From positions 307,895,827 through 307,959,826 of the forward strand of contig CM057338.1 of the NCBI GenBank assembly GCA_030015575.1: a stretch of DNA of 64,000 bases. Reading direction: 5' to 3'. How positions within the stretch are numbered: position 1 is the first letter of the stretch; every line of letters begins with the position of its first letter. The stretch is from Agapanthus africanus. Taxonomy: Eukaryota; Streptophyta; Magnoliopsida; Asparagales; Amaryllidaceae. The notes below the pieces were generated by a model. The model was not told the DNA's origin. It did not search any database and saw only the letters and a program-made list of their open reading frames with translations. The position numbers were made by a program, and so were the translations under genes. Shown one piece after another: positions 1-10,340 of the stretch.

Positions 1-214
1 GTCGGGTTATGTCTTTACCCTCAATAGAGGTGCGGTTTGCTGGAAGAGCTCTAAGCAGGAAACCGTTGCTGACTCAACTATGGAAGCGGAGTACATAGTT
101 GCTTGCGATGCTGCAAAGGAAGCTGTCTGGATGAAGAAGTTCCTCACAGAGCTTCAGGTGGTTCCTACCATTGTTGATCCAATACCACTGTATTGTGACA
201 ACAACGACACTATA
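1..214 (+). pseudogene. Copia RNase H segment, upstream part (C1)
   Basis: The reading shows the copia RNase H signature: a GYVFTLNRGAV stretch, a WKSSKQ-type motif, the catalytic-region motif DSTMEAEY, and DPIPLYCDNN. The same motifs occur in element C near 48600-48830. In the living family RNase H removes the RNA strand of the RNA-DNA hybrid during reverse transcription. The domain is interrupted by element D. Confidence 0.88.
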
Positions 215-440
215 TGTAACAACCCTAATTTTCATCTACATTTTTTCTATACAAATTTTTTAAAATTTTTTTTAAAGGGTATTTTAATTTGAGCACAAGA
301 TATATATAATTAATTATTTTGTTTTTAAATAATTTCATTTTTAGTGTACATTAAATTGTTTTAAAGTTAAAGTGTACTTTGGATATTTAATACTACTGAT
401 ATCATTTTAAGTATCTACTTTTCTACAATAATTACAAGAA

Positions 441-512
441 GGAGCTTGTAGCTCATTGGTAATACCTTGCACTGCTGAACCAAGCCACCAGAGTTCGAAT
501 CCCATGCCCCAC
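441..512 (+). repeat. tRNA-like stretch with pol III A and B boxes (SINE or tRNA relic)
   Basis: An A-box-like TAGCTCATTGG (449-459) and a B-box-like GAGTTCGAATCC (491-502) are spaced 42 bp apart, as in a tRNA, within a stretch starting GGAGCTTG and ending near CCCCACA. T- and acceptor-stem pairing is poor, so this is not a working tRNA gene. T/A-rich sequence follows. It could be a tRNA-derived SINE head or a tRNA-like part native to this LTR family. Confidence 0.5.
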
Positions 513-639
513 ATATTTTTATATATTTTTGTTTTAAATTTTTGCTAAGTCAACGGTCAAACAGCCATAACACACGAAATTAATGTGGTATATAAAAAAT
601 AAAGTATACCAAAATTCCCCCCAGAAGATTCCCCACCCA

Positions 640-712
640 AGGAGCTGTCGACTCGGCCCAACTCAGCCAAGTCGGCCGGCGGACCGGCCGAATCGGCCGG
701 TCGGCCGAGTCG
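640..712. repeat. GC-rich palindromic stretch in LTR D
   Basis: This stretch repeats CGGCC/GGCCG units (GTCGACTCGGCC, GGCCGGCGGACCGGCC, GGCCGGTCGGCCGAGTCG) that can fold back on themselves. It lies about 180 bp upstream of the D TATA box. It resembles, loosely, the paired CCGCGG palindromes of the Athila-type and copia elements in this window. Confidence 0.5.
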
Positions 713-864
713 TCAACACGGAAAAATTCCGTGTTGACTTAGTCAATACCCCTGCATACACTAAATTTCCAGAACTGTTACCAAATTCCCATTACACCTC
801 TTTTAATCGCAAATTTAATGAAATTTTAATGAATTTTTACATTTTTTAAAATATTTTTTAATCC

Positions 865-896
865 AAACCCTAACCCTAGCCTAGCCCTATATAAAC
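865..896 (+). promoter_or_regulatory. Core promoter of LTR D: telo-box followed by TATA box
   Basis: AAACCCTAACCCTAG (telo-box-like) is followed within about 10 bp by TATATAAA (888-895), then a C-rich stretch typical of the start of a plant LTR transcript. No transcript data are available; the call rests on motif and spacing. Confidence 0.6.
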
Positions 897-1057
897 ACCC
901 CTATCCTCTACCATTTTACCCCACAACTCTAAGTCCACTCTCCCAAATTCTCAAGAGAACTCGGTACAAAGAGCGAGAAGCGAAGCGCTGCCGAAACCGA
1001 CGACGAATTCCGGCGACCGTAGTAGAACCTTCGCAACGTTTTCGACGCACCGACAAC

Positions 1058-2089
1058 TGATTCTTGTGTCAAAAACTATTTCTAAACCGCAATCAAGAAC
1101 GGCGTCGCTTGATAGCTAGCCGGTGAGTACGGGTCGGTCCACAGGGATTTTGTGAATTTCCGATTCGTTCTTACGAGTTAATTCCGATTCGTTCTTACGA
1201 GTTAATTCCGAAGGGTGTTCAGTTGATTATTAAATCTAAAAATCTAATTATTCTACCTAGGGCAATTAATTGAAAGTTATAACTAGGGCAGATAAATAAA
1301 ATCTATACTAGGGCAGGAATATAAATTTAATCTTGGGCAGGAATTGAAATTATCTACACTAGAGCAAGAAATTAAATTACTTACAGATGGCTCTCTCCAA
1401 TCATCAAAGCAGGGTTGTCAGATCTGAATTTCTGAATTAAAGAGAGGCACCGATGCTCTCCAAAAGATTTCTGAATTTTATTAAAAGGAGGCATAAGGTT
1501 TACAATCTTTAGAGTTCCTATTTATAGGAAATAGGAAACCCTAGGTTACATTTTGAACCGCATGTCTAAATTTACAAAAATAGCCCTAGGTTGACTAGTC
1601 AGCGCCGCCCATAAGAATCGGTAAAATTTTCTGCCACTAAATGCTCTAGCCTGCCGTGGAACCGGGGCCCAAGGCCCTGTTTGGCCGCGGTTCCACGGTC
1701 AAAAAGGAGGATTGGGCTTTGAGTTTTCTTCTATAGCTTCAGGATCTTTTGGGCTTCAATATTCAGTGGTTCTTTTCTCAATTGGGCTTCTACGTTGGTT
1801 CCAGATCTCCAGTGAACAAATTGCAATGGACTTGTAACCGTTCGCTTTGTCATCTTGGATCTTGCATTGCCTTGTACTTTGTGAATTTTATCTTTGATGT
1901 AGGCTTGATCAAGAATCCTCTGTTTGTTGGTTAAAGTCCATATTTTCATCGTCTTTATGTCGATTTCACTGTTTTCTGTCCAAGAACCTGTAACCTGTAA
2001 CATGTAGCAGACATGCGTCAAAAGCACCTGTTTATTTATAAAACGAATAAGAATGGGGAATATAATAATGCAATATTATGGTATGAACA
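1058..2089 (-). repeat. 3' LTR of B1
   Basis: 1032 bp with TG...CA ends in the plus reading (TGATTCTTGTG to GTATGAACA). It matches 6638-7645 almost base for base, apart from one 24-bp tandem duplication around 1160-1205. It contains TATAAATA on the minus strand (1519-1526) and a paired GC palindrome (1653-1700). Confidence 0.95.
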
Positions 2090-3503
2090 AATACCCCCAA
2101 ACTTATCTTTTGCTCGTCCTCGAGCAAACTTATTTTTATTCACTAAAAACCTAACCGCACTTTCGCATGGAAACGCGATTGCACTGAGCACGTGCAACAA
2201 GCCGTTAAACCTCTAGGTGTCCCTAGTAGGAGGAGTGTTGTCTCCTGAGGATTTTCAGCGGATATTACCCACAAAATCCTATCAATTCGGCCCATTAACT
2301 TTTGTTCTCCAATTAGGTTTTCTAACAAGGAATTCTATTATCTTTTGACTCGCAAATTATCCACCCACATTCTTCACACTTCCTCATTATTTAACTTAAG
2401 ATTATATATGTTATGTAGACCTACTTAGCTTTCGGCATTTTCTAAGTTTTCCTTCTAGAGTTCCATCTCCACTTAGGAATTTCTATCAACCCTTACTAAA
2501 GATACAAGTTCTATTCTTCACTCCTTTCTCTTATCTAAATCCCAATCACATACCCCCACGTGTGTGTATAAATCACCCCTACACTTGGAAATTCAAATCA
2601 AGCAATCATACTCTTGTCCGTTGTCCAAAATACTAATTAGTTGGTGAATTTTTAATTGAATTTTGCTTACACATCCTTCATGCGACCGTTAATACTTCTT
2701 GAGGTACCAACAACCGGTTACAAGATGCGTTAGCAGTTTAAAGCGTACTTCCTAGTTTTGCAACACCCAAGGCTTTAGCAGTGACTCCCAAACCAGTTGG
2801 TCTAAGGCACTAGGTGATGAGGCACCCTCGCTAAATATTTTTCTATTTTTACAGCCTTAAGTAATCACAAAAACCAGTGTCCATTTTTTTTATTCTTTAT
2901 TCACACTTTTTTTCTTTTATTTTCTTCGTACTAAGGACTTTAGATAAGAGCATTTCAAGGTCTTTTCTACTATTCTAAATTTCAAGATGCGTGATTGTGC
3001 ATTTTGTAGGGTACACGTTTTCAGAATCTAGACTTAAGTTAGGAACTATTTTTCAAACTTATACTCTAATAAGAACATCAATACTCTTCCCTCATTTTGA
3101 CTTAGCCCAAGAAGTGAACCCAAAATTTGCCTATTTCTAAATAATCTACAAAGACATATACTTTCTACCGTTAAACTTTAAGAAATGTTATTTTTAGGGT
3201 TTTTAATTCACTAAGTCTAAGATCTAGTTGTTCCTAGCCAGTTGACCTATTTGTCAAACCAAAGTCAATTAGCCAAAATTGAATACAATAATTTTTATAA
3301 TTTTTGAAATTTTCAATTTTTTATGGGTTTTCAAATAAGTATGCAAATGCAAAAATATGTAGAAATGAATGCGAAGAAAGAAGACTTACCGAGCATACCC
3401 CCAAACTTGAACTTGACAGCGTCCTCACTGTCATGCTAAACCAAGAGGGTAAAAATATCGGTACTCCCCTATTTATTTATTTATAAAAAAAATTTAATAT
3501 TTT
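2090..3503 (-). other. Structured 3' noncoding block of B1, with PPT
   Basis: No credible gene. The PPT (minus AAGTTTGGGGGTAT) abuts the LTR at about 2090-2105 and is preceded in sense by the hairpin TTTGCTCGAGGACGAGCAAA. A second G-tract with hairpin (GACAGCGTCCTCACTGTC) lies at about 3400-3435 and a third G-tract at about 3575-3600. Blocks at 2150-2285, 2670-2720 and 2775-2835 recur in B2, B3 and the Athila element, including a TTGCAC/GTGCAA stem near 2178-2200. Confidence 0.75.
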
Positions 3504-5444
3504 TTAATGTTTTGAATTTTTTTTATATTTTTTATAGAAAAAGAAAACAAAAAATATATACATATATACAACAAGGTCCCCCCCAAACTTAAGCTTGGCC
3601 ATACACAAGCCAAAGGTTAGCACCAACCATTCAAAAATCTTATCGTGGTAATGATCTAGTTGGTGAATGAATGGGGTGGAAAGAAAAGAAATGAGAAACA
3701 CGCGAGACCGTGTGGAAAGAAGAATGGTAGAATATGGTCTCGGTGGGGGAGAAGAAGAGCGGAAAGAAGAAAGAAGGATCGCGCGAACTTGAGGGTGTAA
3801 ATCGAGTGAATAAATTAGCGCAATATGTGATGATCGATATGTTAAAAGCGCTTGCGCTAACCTATCAACCCGTCGGGAAATTGGGTCAAATCCCTCAAGG
3901 TTCGCAAGAAAACATGGGTACGCCGAACTTGGTATAGGAGATGAAAGCGTAACGGTCATTTGTTCGATCGGAACAATGGGAAAGACGAAAGGGAGTGAAT
4001 TAGGGATAGTATCTTTCTCACCGTAGTAAACTGTTTCGAACTTCAAAGATTCCATTAATGGTTCGAAACTACTATAATCTACTGAGTCTGATGGCTCATC
4101 TGAAAATGTAAAGGAATCAAACTCGGGCGGTGAGTCATCAACATCGTCCGAAAAAGTGAAACACTCGTAGGTGTCATCGTCTGTGAGAATTGTGTCAGAT
4201 TCAAAGGAAAAGGTTTCAAGCTCACAGTCTTCAAGCGGGGTCGGAACGATGGGAAGGAGAGAGGGTGATATAACAGTCAAAGGTTCAGGAGGATGAATTG
4301 GAAAATCAGACACATCAAACAAAAATGATTCAACCTCAATATTATCCTCAAGACTCTCCTCAATACTATCCTCAATATTCAACTCATCCATGCCATTATC
4401 ATCAAAATCTAGAAGCATATGAGATTCGGGAGAAACATTTAATAACTCAGGATGATGATTTGAACATAAAATTTCAAACAAATCGACAAGTTCATCATCC
4501 GAAATATTCCTGGCGTCTATATCCTCAATCAAGTGAAAATCAATTTCTTTAGACACCTAATCAACAGCATGGATATTTATCAATGTAGGTTCTAGAGTGG
4601 AGGTGTAAAGATCGAAAGGATTAGGTGCGGTTTCACTCGAAAGGGGTTCCTCACAATTTGACAAATCAAGCACTACAAAGTCGCACAACTCATCCTTTTG
4701 GACACATGTTTGAAAATTGGAGTTATTGGATTCAATTGGGTATGGGTAGGTTTGATTTGGAAATCCTCTCACATTCTCTCTCTGTCCAACCGCCTCCTCA
4801 TACATTGGAAAATTTGGAGCTAGTTGGAAACTAGCTACCGGTTCGCTCGGTTGCATAAGGGCGGCCATGGACGCTTCCACATTCCTCACCATTTTGTTTG
4901 TTGCAACAATATAAGCCTCCAACGACTCTTCCAAACTAGACTTGGGTGGTGAGGGGGTTTCGGTAAAAAATTCATAATTGTTTGGATATGTGAAACTCCC
5001 AAAAGGCTGTGTAGAAACGGTGTCTAATGAAGGTGGGAAGGTCGGGTATGACTGGTAGGAAGTGGGTGATTGGACAGGCGTAGGGTCAACATATGGATAA
5101 AAAGGAGAACAGTCATGTAGATCCCTAGAACTAGATGAGTGGAGAGGGGTGAAAGATCGACTGCGAGATTGAGCAATATACTCAGCAATGGACATCGGCC
5201 TAGGAGTGACAGAAGGACTTGAAAAAGTGGTATCAACATATGGAAGTGGTGAAGGTTGACTCGGTTGACACCAAGTGGGTTAAAAAGTCAAACTATTTCT
5301 CCTAGACGCCTCTATTTGATCTTTCAAAGATATTTTTGGCAAGGAAGGATCGTCTTTAAATTGACCGAACAAATTAACGTACGACGCAAAATTAGGTTCG
5401 GGATACCAAAGTTCGGCTAATGATTTATTATGTGGGGTACCCAT
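3504..5444 (-). pseudogene. Orphan reading frame of Athila-type non-autonomous elements (B1 copy)
   Basis: I do not recognise this protein. The frame starts at an ATG in the context of MGTP at 5444 and is matched in B2 (14392-16422) and B3 (58733-60470), so it is a family trait rather than chance. Shared landmarks in order are LAELWYP and LPKISLKDQIEAS near the start, MSIA(E/D)..EQSR.RSF, a SLEAYIVATNK helix-like stretch, MAALMQP with SFQLAPNFPMY, a long acidic section with repeated HHPE and D/E runs, and a C-terminal HYHDKIFEWLVLTFGLC. There is no gag major homology region, zinc knuckle, protease, RT or membrane segment. The copy is broken in about one or two places. Confidence 0.7.
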
Positions 5445-6637
5445 GTTGTAAGAAGAAAGGTGACAAGAAGGAAGGTTAGGTGGTGCAAGGATTTATTTGC
5501 AGCTAAAAAAATTTGCAAGTTTCTATAAAATATTTTCCTTTTTTCCTTTTTCTCTTTATTTGAGACTGTTTGCAGAAAAAAAAATTCGATAAAGGGCTTA
5601 GACACAAATGTAATCAACCAGAAATGCACAATCAGACCTAGATCTAGGGTCACCTAGGTCTGCTAGACAGCTCCTAACTAGGGCTAGAAATAGGATCTCA
5701 AACCGCCTCTTCACCGACAAGTACGGCCAGGTAAGTGGGAAGGAACCACAGTAGTGGGCCTAATTAAAAACCACTAGCCTAGACACCGCAAAGTCAATTA
5801 GGATAAACGGTCGATGCCTATACTAGTTCTTTTCCTGTTGAGCTCGATGTCCTTAGGGCTGAGTCTAGTATTTTTTAATTAGGATATGGTCAATGCAAAT
5901 GCCTTATGTGATTTCTGGGGTCCTGGGAAGGGTGATGAAATCCCCACCCAATCTGAATTGGTCAAAAAGCCACTTAAAGTCCGATTAAAGATATGTAAAA
6001 CAGTAAATCACTTGCAATCAAAGATTTTTATTTTATGCGCGGTGCAAAAAATCCTGCACAAGATTGTTATTTGGAAGGGAAAGGATTTTTGAGCGCAAAG
6101 AAATCCTGCAGGCAAATTTACAGAAGATATATCAAGATTTGCAGAGGAGGAGAGAGAGAAAACTCACAGAAATTTGCAGTGGCGGAACGGTGTTTTTTTT
6201 TTTTAATCTATCGCGCTTCTGCCCCCCCTTTTTTTAAGCCCTGATTCGACTAGACCGCGGCGGTTCCGCGGCCAAAAGGGGGCTGGCGCGGCGGTTCCGC
6301 CGCGCTTTGGTCGGTTCAGCCATATTTTTTTTTAGACCAGATCACCGCAGTTAACTTGTAGACTCGGTCCTCCAAATTTCTTCTGTTCCTTGGTTGTTGT
6401 GATCTTCTGTTGTTCCGATCTGTTTTTTCCTGTTTTGATCTCTGTAGATTTCCAGATCCGATTTTCGTATATCCTGCAAAATTCAAACAACAAATTATCC
6501 CTTCCAAAAATAACAGATTATATATTTTTTAATATTTTTTTTGGATTTTTTTAGATTTTTATGATTTTTTTAAAATTTTGATTAACCCGAAATTGCGAAA
6601 AGGAAAGTTCTACGCCATCCCCGGCAACGGCGCCATT
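5445..6637 (-). other. Leader and tRNA-Asp primer binding site of B1
   Basis: The PBS (minus TGGCGCCGTTGCCGGGGA, 6618-6635) lies 2 bp from the 5' LTR and matches the tRNA-Asp 3' end. Downstream in sense are a paired GC palindrome (6253-6304), a block around GGGTGGGGATTTCATCACCC (about 5885-5990) and a block around CCCACTTACCTGGCC (about 5690-5830). All three recur in the other Athila-type leaders. No gene. Confidence 0.85.
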
Positions 6638-7645
6638 TGATTCTTGTGTCAAAAACTATTTCTAAACCGCAATCAAGAACGGCGTCACTTGGTAGCTAAC
6701 CGGTGAGTACGGGTCGGTCCACAGGGATTTTGTGAATTTCCGATTCGTTCTTACGAGTTAATTCCGAAGGGTGTTCGGTTGATTATTAAATCTAAAAATC
6801 TAATTATTCTACCTAGGGAAATTAATTGAAAGTTATAACTAGGGCAGATAAATAAAATCTATATTAGGGCAGGAAAATAAATTTAATCTAGGGCAGGAAT
6901 TGAAATTATCTACACTAGAGCAAGAAATTAAATTACTTACAGACGGCTCTCTCCAATCATCAAAGCAGGGTTGTCAGATCTGAATTTCTGAATTAAAGAG
7001 AGGCACCGATGCTCTCCAAAAGATTTCTGAATTTTATTAAAAGGAGGCATAAGGTTTACAATCTTTAGAGTTCCTATTTATAGGAAATAGGAAACCCTAG
7101 GTTACATTTTGAACCGCATGTCTAAATTTACAAAAATAGCCCTAGGTTGACTAGTCAGCGCCGCCCATGAGAATTGGTAAAATTTTCTGCCACTAAATGC
7201 TCTAGCCTGCCGTGGAACCGCGGCCCAAGGCCCTGTTTGGCCGCGGTTCCGCGGTCAAAAAGGAGGATTGGGCTTTGAGCTTTCTTCTATAGCTTCAGGA
7301 TCTTTTGGGCTTCAATATTCAGTGGTTCTTTTCTCAATTGGGCTTCTACGTTGGTTCCAGATCTCCAGTGAACAAATTGCAATGGACTTGTAACCGTTCG
7401 CTTTGTCATCTTGGATCTTGCATTGCCTTGTACTTTGTGAATTTTATCTTTGATGTAGGCTTGATCAAGAATCCTCTGTTTGTTGGTTAAAGTCCATATT
7501 TTCATCGTTTTTATGTCGATTTCACTGTTTTCTGTCCAAGAACCTGTAACCTGTAACTTGTAGCAGACATGCGTTAAAAGCACCTGTTTATTTATAAAAC
7601 GAATAAGAATGGGGAATATAATAATGCAATATTATGGTATGAACA
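6638..7645 (-). repeat. 5' LTR of B1
   Basis: 1008 bp, the promoter-bearing LTR in minus orientation. It contains TATAAATA (7075-7082, minus), with a telo-box-like AACCTAGGGTTT just upstream in sense (7092-7103), and a paired GC palindrome (7208-7256). Flanked on the right by ACAAC. Confidence 0.95.
7075..7103 (-). promoter_or_regulatory. Core promoter of B1: telo-box and TATA box
   Basis: On the minus strand AACCTAGGGTTT (7103-7092) is followed by CCTATAAATAGG containing the TATA box (7082-7075). The same arrangement occurs in B2 (18446-18475) and B3 (56530-56561). Confidence 0.6.
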
Positions 7646-10105
7646 ACAACCACCACTTTCCTTAGCCTCCTTAGCTTGTCCAAACTTGTAAGTCCCATCT
7701 CTTCTATCTCTCTGTTCTTTTAATAGAAAATACGACTTTTTGGAACTCGACGGAAATCTGAACAAAACGATTTCCGATTCGGTTTTTCTACAAATTTCCA
7801 CTTGTCACCTAATACATAATACCTAAACCTATCTATGATGACTATTAATCACCTAGAAACCAATTTAAATAAAGTTTCTCACATGAAATGATAACTTTCT
7901 TGTAAAACCGTATTTTTTCATAAAAATACCATGAAGTTTATTTTTCTTCATTTAATCAATTCCCTCACTCCTAAATATGTTTATCTTGATAAATTAACTT
8001 GTATAAATCAATTTAAATGAGTTTTCACACATGAAATGATAACGTTTTCAAATACCGTATTCTTGCGCTTTAATACCTTCAAGTTTAATATATCCTATTT
8101 AACCTCTAAAACTTCACTAAATATTAAAATAAGTCACGAGGTAATGACCTACCTCTACACACACACAAATATATCCCTAATTGATAATGTCAAAACTTAG
8201 AATACGAAAATACAAGACTTTTCACTAAAATACCATTATCTTTATAAATCTTTCTTGAAAGCTTTAAGTTGTACATAATTCTAAATAAAATCTTTTAAAA
8301 TGAAAGCACGATATGTCATGGACATCGATCGTTTATCTAAACTGACTTTGTGGTGACTAGGCAAGTGTGTCTAGGCTAGTGGTTTTTAATTAGGCCCACT
8401 ACTGTGGTTCCTTCCCACTTACCTGGCACTTACCTGGCCGCAATTGGCGGTGAAGAGACGATTTGAGGCTTCTAATGACTTGTCGTTTAGACCTTAGAAA
8501 TAAGCTAGTTGGCTTAGGAAATCCTAATAACTAAAATACGGAAAACTATACTCTTTTACAAATAAATACCTTATACTTATAAAACCATTTTTCTAAATGA
8601 ATGGTATTTATTAAACCTATGCAAAGTGCCACTACAACCCACCTTTGGGGAACCCGTTAGGGATAGTACGGTTCATCGTGCACCCGCGGGCTAGTAGTGC
8701 GAGATTCAGACCTCCGCAAGGAGCATTCGGTCTCGAAAGGTTTAAAATACGGCATTCAAGGAAATGAGATTTTGGAAAACAAAATATTTATTTAAAATTA
8801 TTCTTGTGTTAATATATATATATAATTATCATTTGAACACCTATTTTATCATAAGATAAAGTTTCCATCTTTTTCTAAAAATTTACAAGATTAAAAGTTA
8901 CATTAAAATACCATGAATTTTAAATAAATTAATTAATACTTTTATTAGGATATATTCACTAGAATAACACAAATAAAATTTACACTCATTATAACAATAA
9001 AGACGAATACTAAATACTTGGGGTGTATCTTGAAAACTATACAATAGTACATTTTACATAAAACCCCCTCAAGTTTTATAAATTACAATAAGGCCCCTAA
9101 CAAGTACAGAACTTCAAATTATCTTTCTTTTAGTCTGACTCGGGTTAGAGTCTGACTAATTCTGACTTGAATATGATTCAAGTCAATATATATTCTTTAT
9201 ATTTCAACTCAAGATGAATAAATGAATCCCAGAATCCAGTTAACAATCTACTTGACTGAACCGAACCATGGATATTCCTTTTACATGTTTCCCAGTATTC
9301 CATTTACATGACTCTACGGTTATAACCGTTTCCTGATATCATGGTTTCGGTCAGTCAGTCAGTCAATCATGTAATCAATACAATTTTACAAGATAACAAT
9401 ACAAACAAGATATCGCGGGGTTTAAGGGGTAGATTGGTACGGAAGGTGTTAAAGGTGGCACGAGATGGTAAGATTAAGACACCTAACCTGAATCCAATTG
9501 CCGTTGTTCCGGATTGTATAACGGAGCCTTATACTTCCATTTGTCCTGGTCTCTAGCATACTGAGACCCCTCTCGTATACACTGGCATCCTTCTGTACCA
9601 AGCTACAACAACAGCGTTAACACCATACTACAATAATATAACAATATAAAAGCCACCCTCTCCCTCTCTCTTTTACTCTCTGTCTATTCTATTTCTCCCC
9701 TTATCTTTGGGACTTACCGAGCGACCTGTTCGCTGACGACATTCTATTTCTTTCTTCTTTGAATGTCCTCAGGTGCGTTGGACCAAGCAGAGATCGAGCC
9801 CACCGGTGAAGATTTGGAGCAGTTCCACGAAGATCCCGAGCTTTAGATATTGTACCTTGTTCTTTCCAGTATTTTCATTTCCTGTTATGCCACTGTTTAG
9901 GCATCGTTTTTCATTTCAGTTGTATTTACTTTTCCAAGCATTGTACAAAGAATGTTATAAATAAAAGTTGCTGTTCTTTTATACTCTTGTCTCTTGTGCA
10001 CTATTTTATATTGCTTAGCTACGCTTAGCGTATGTACTTCTGAGTACATACATAGTGGACCTCGTCGCGTCCACTTCGCCGTACACTGGGAAGCGGGGCG
10101 TGACA
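7646..10105 (+). other. Right part of LTR D, no gene
   Basis: AT-rich LTR sequence after the B1 insertion. A block at about 8318-8530 matches the leaders of B1, B3 and the Athila element in sense on the plus strand, opposite to the neighbouring B1. A stretch near 9720-9840 and the terminal GTACATACATAGTGGACC region look like ordinary LTR U5 sequence. Short frames here have no recognisable product. Confidence 0.7.
8318..8530 (+). repeat. Athila-leader-like block inside LTR D
   Basis: Key words in order are TCGTTTATCTAAACTGACTT, GTGTCTAGGCTAGTGG, TTTTTAATTAGGCCCACTAC, CCCACTTACCTGGC, CGGTGAAGAGACG and ACTTGTCGTTTAGA. The same order is seen in B1 (minus, about 5690-5830) and B3 (plus, about 58330-58540). 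The repeat shows sequence shared between a solo-type LTR and leaders of another lineage. Confidence 0.75.
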
Positions 10106-10320
10106 CTATAGCTTTAGCGAAGGAACCCAGGTCCCATCAGAAGTCCAAACACATTTTGAGGCGGTACCACCTGATCAGGGAGATCGTAGATCGCCGGGAG
10201 ATCGAGGTGAAGAGAGTAGATTCGGAGGATAACACTGCAGATCCATTCACAAAGGCCATACCCCAGACTCAGTTCGAGCGGCTGATCGAGATGATAGGTC
10301 TTCGATACGCCATTACATAG
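10106..10320 (+). pseudogene. Copia RNase H segment, downstream part (C1)
   Basis: This continues the RNase H region right of element D: IALAKEPRSHQKSKHILRR, YHLIREIVDRREIEVKRVD, NTADPFTKA and a terminal ERLIEMIGLRYA. These match the end of the pol of element C (48835-49052). The frame ends shortly before the PPT at 10325-10340, the normal place for the end of copia pol. Confidence 0.9.
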
Positions 10321-10340
10321 CCCTAGTGCAAGTAGGAGAT

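Larger units (their letters stand above)
1058..7645 (-). mobile_element. Non-autonomous Athila-type element B1, complete with two LTRs
   Basis: The 6.6-kb element is flanked by ACAAC (1053-1057 and 7646-7650). In minus orientation it has a 5' LTR (6638-7645), a PBS identical to the last 18 nt of tRNA-Asp (6618-6635), a long leader, one orphan reading frame (3504-5444), a structured 3' noncoding block (2090-3503) and a 3' LTR (1058-2089). I saw no gag, protease, RT or integrase motif, so it must have depended on proteins made elsewhere. A hand count gives about 17 substitutions between the LTRs (about 1.7%), so by usual plant rates the insertion is well under a few million years old and is the innermost of its nest. 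Confidence 0.9.
215..10105 (+). mobile_element. Solo-type LTR D (chromovirus-like Ty3/gypsy), split by B1
   Basis: The unit starts TGTAACAACCC and ends GGGGCGTGACA, so it has TG...CA ends, and it is flanked by CTATA on both sides. Without B1 it is about 3.3 kb (215-1057 plus 7651-10105). A TATA box lies at 888-895 and no PBS, PPT or pol domain is visible, so a solo LTR in plus orientation fits best. The ends resemble chromovirus (Tekay/Del-like) LTRs, but with no coding region the lineage is an inference. It carries a tRNA-like stretch (441-512), a GC-rich palindromic stretch (640-712) and a block shared with Athila leaders (8318-8530). Confidence 0.75.

Noticed and set aside
1749-2027. Short frames on both strands of the B1 LTRs, repeated near 7287-7583
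   Set aside because: They are duplicated only because the LTR is duplicated, and they have no recognisable motif.
3504-5444. The orphan frame of B1-B3 as a diverged gag
   Set aside because: No Retrotrans_gag motif, zinc knuckle or similarity to the Athila gag at 35168-37483 is visible; left as unknown.
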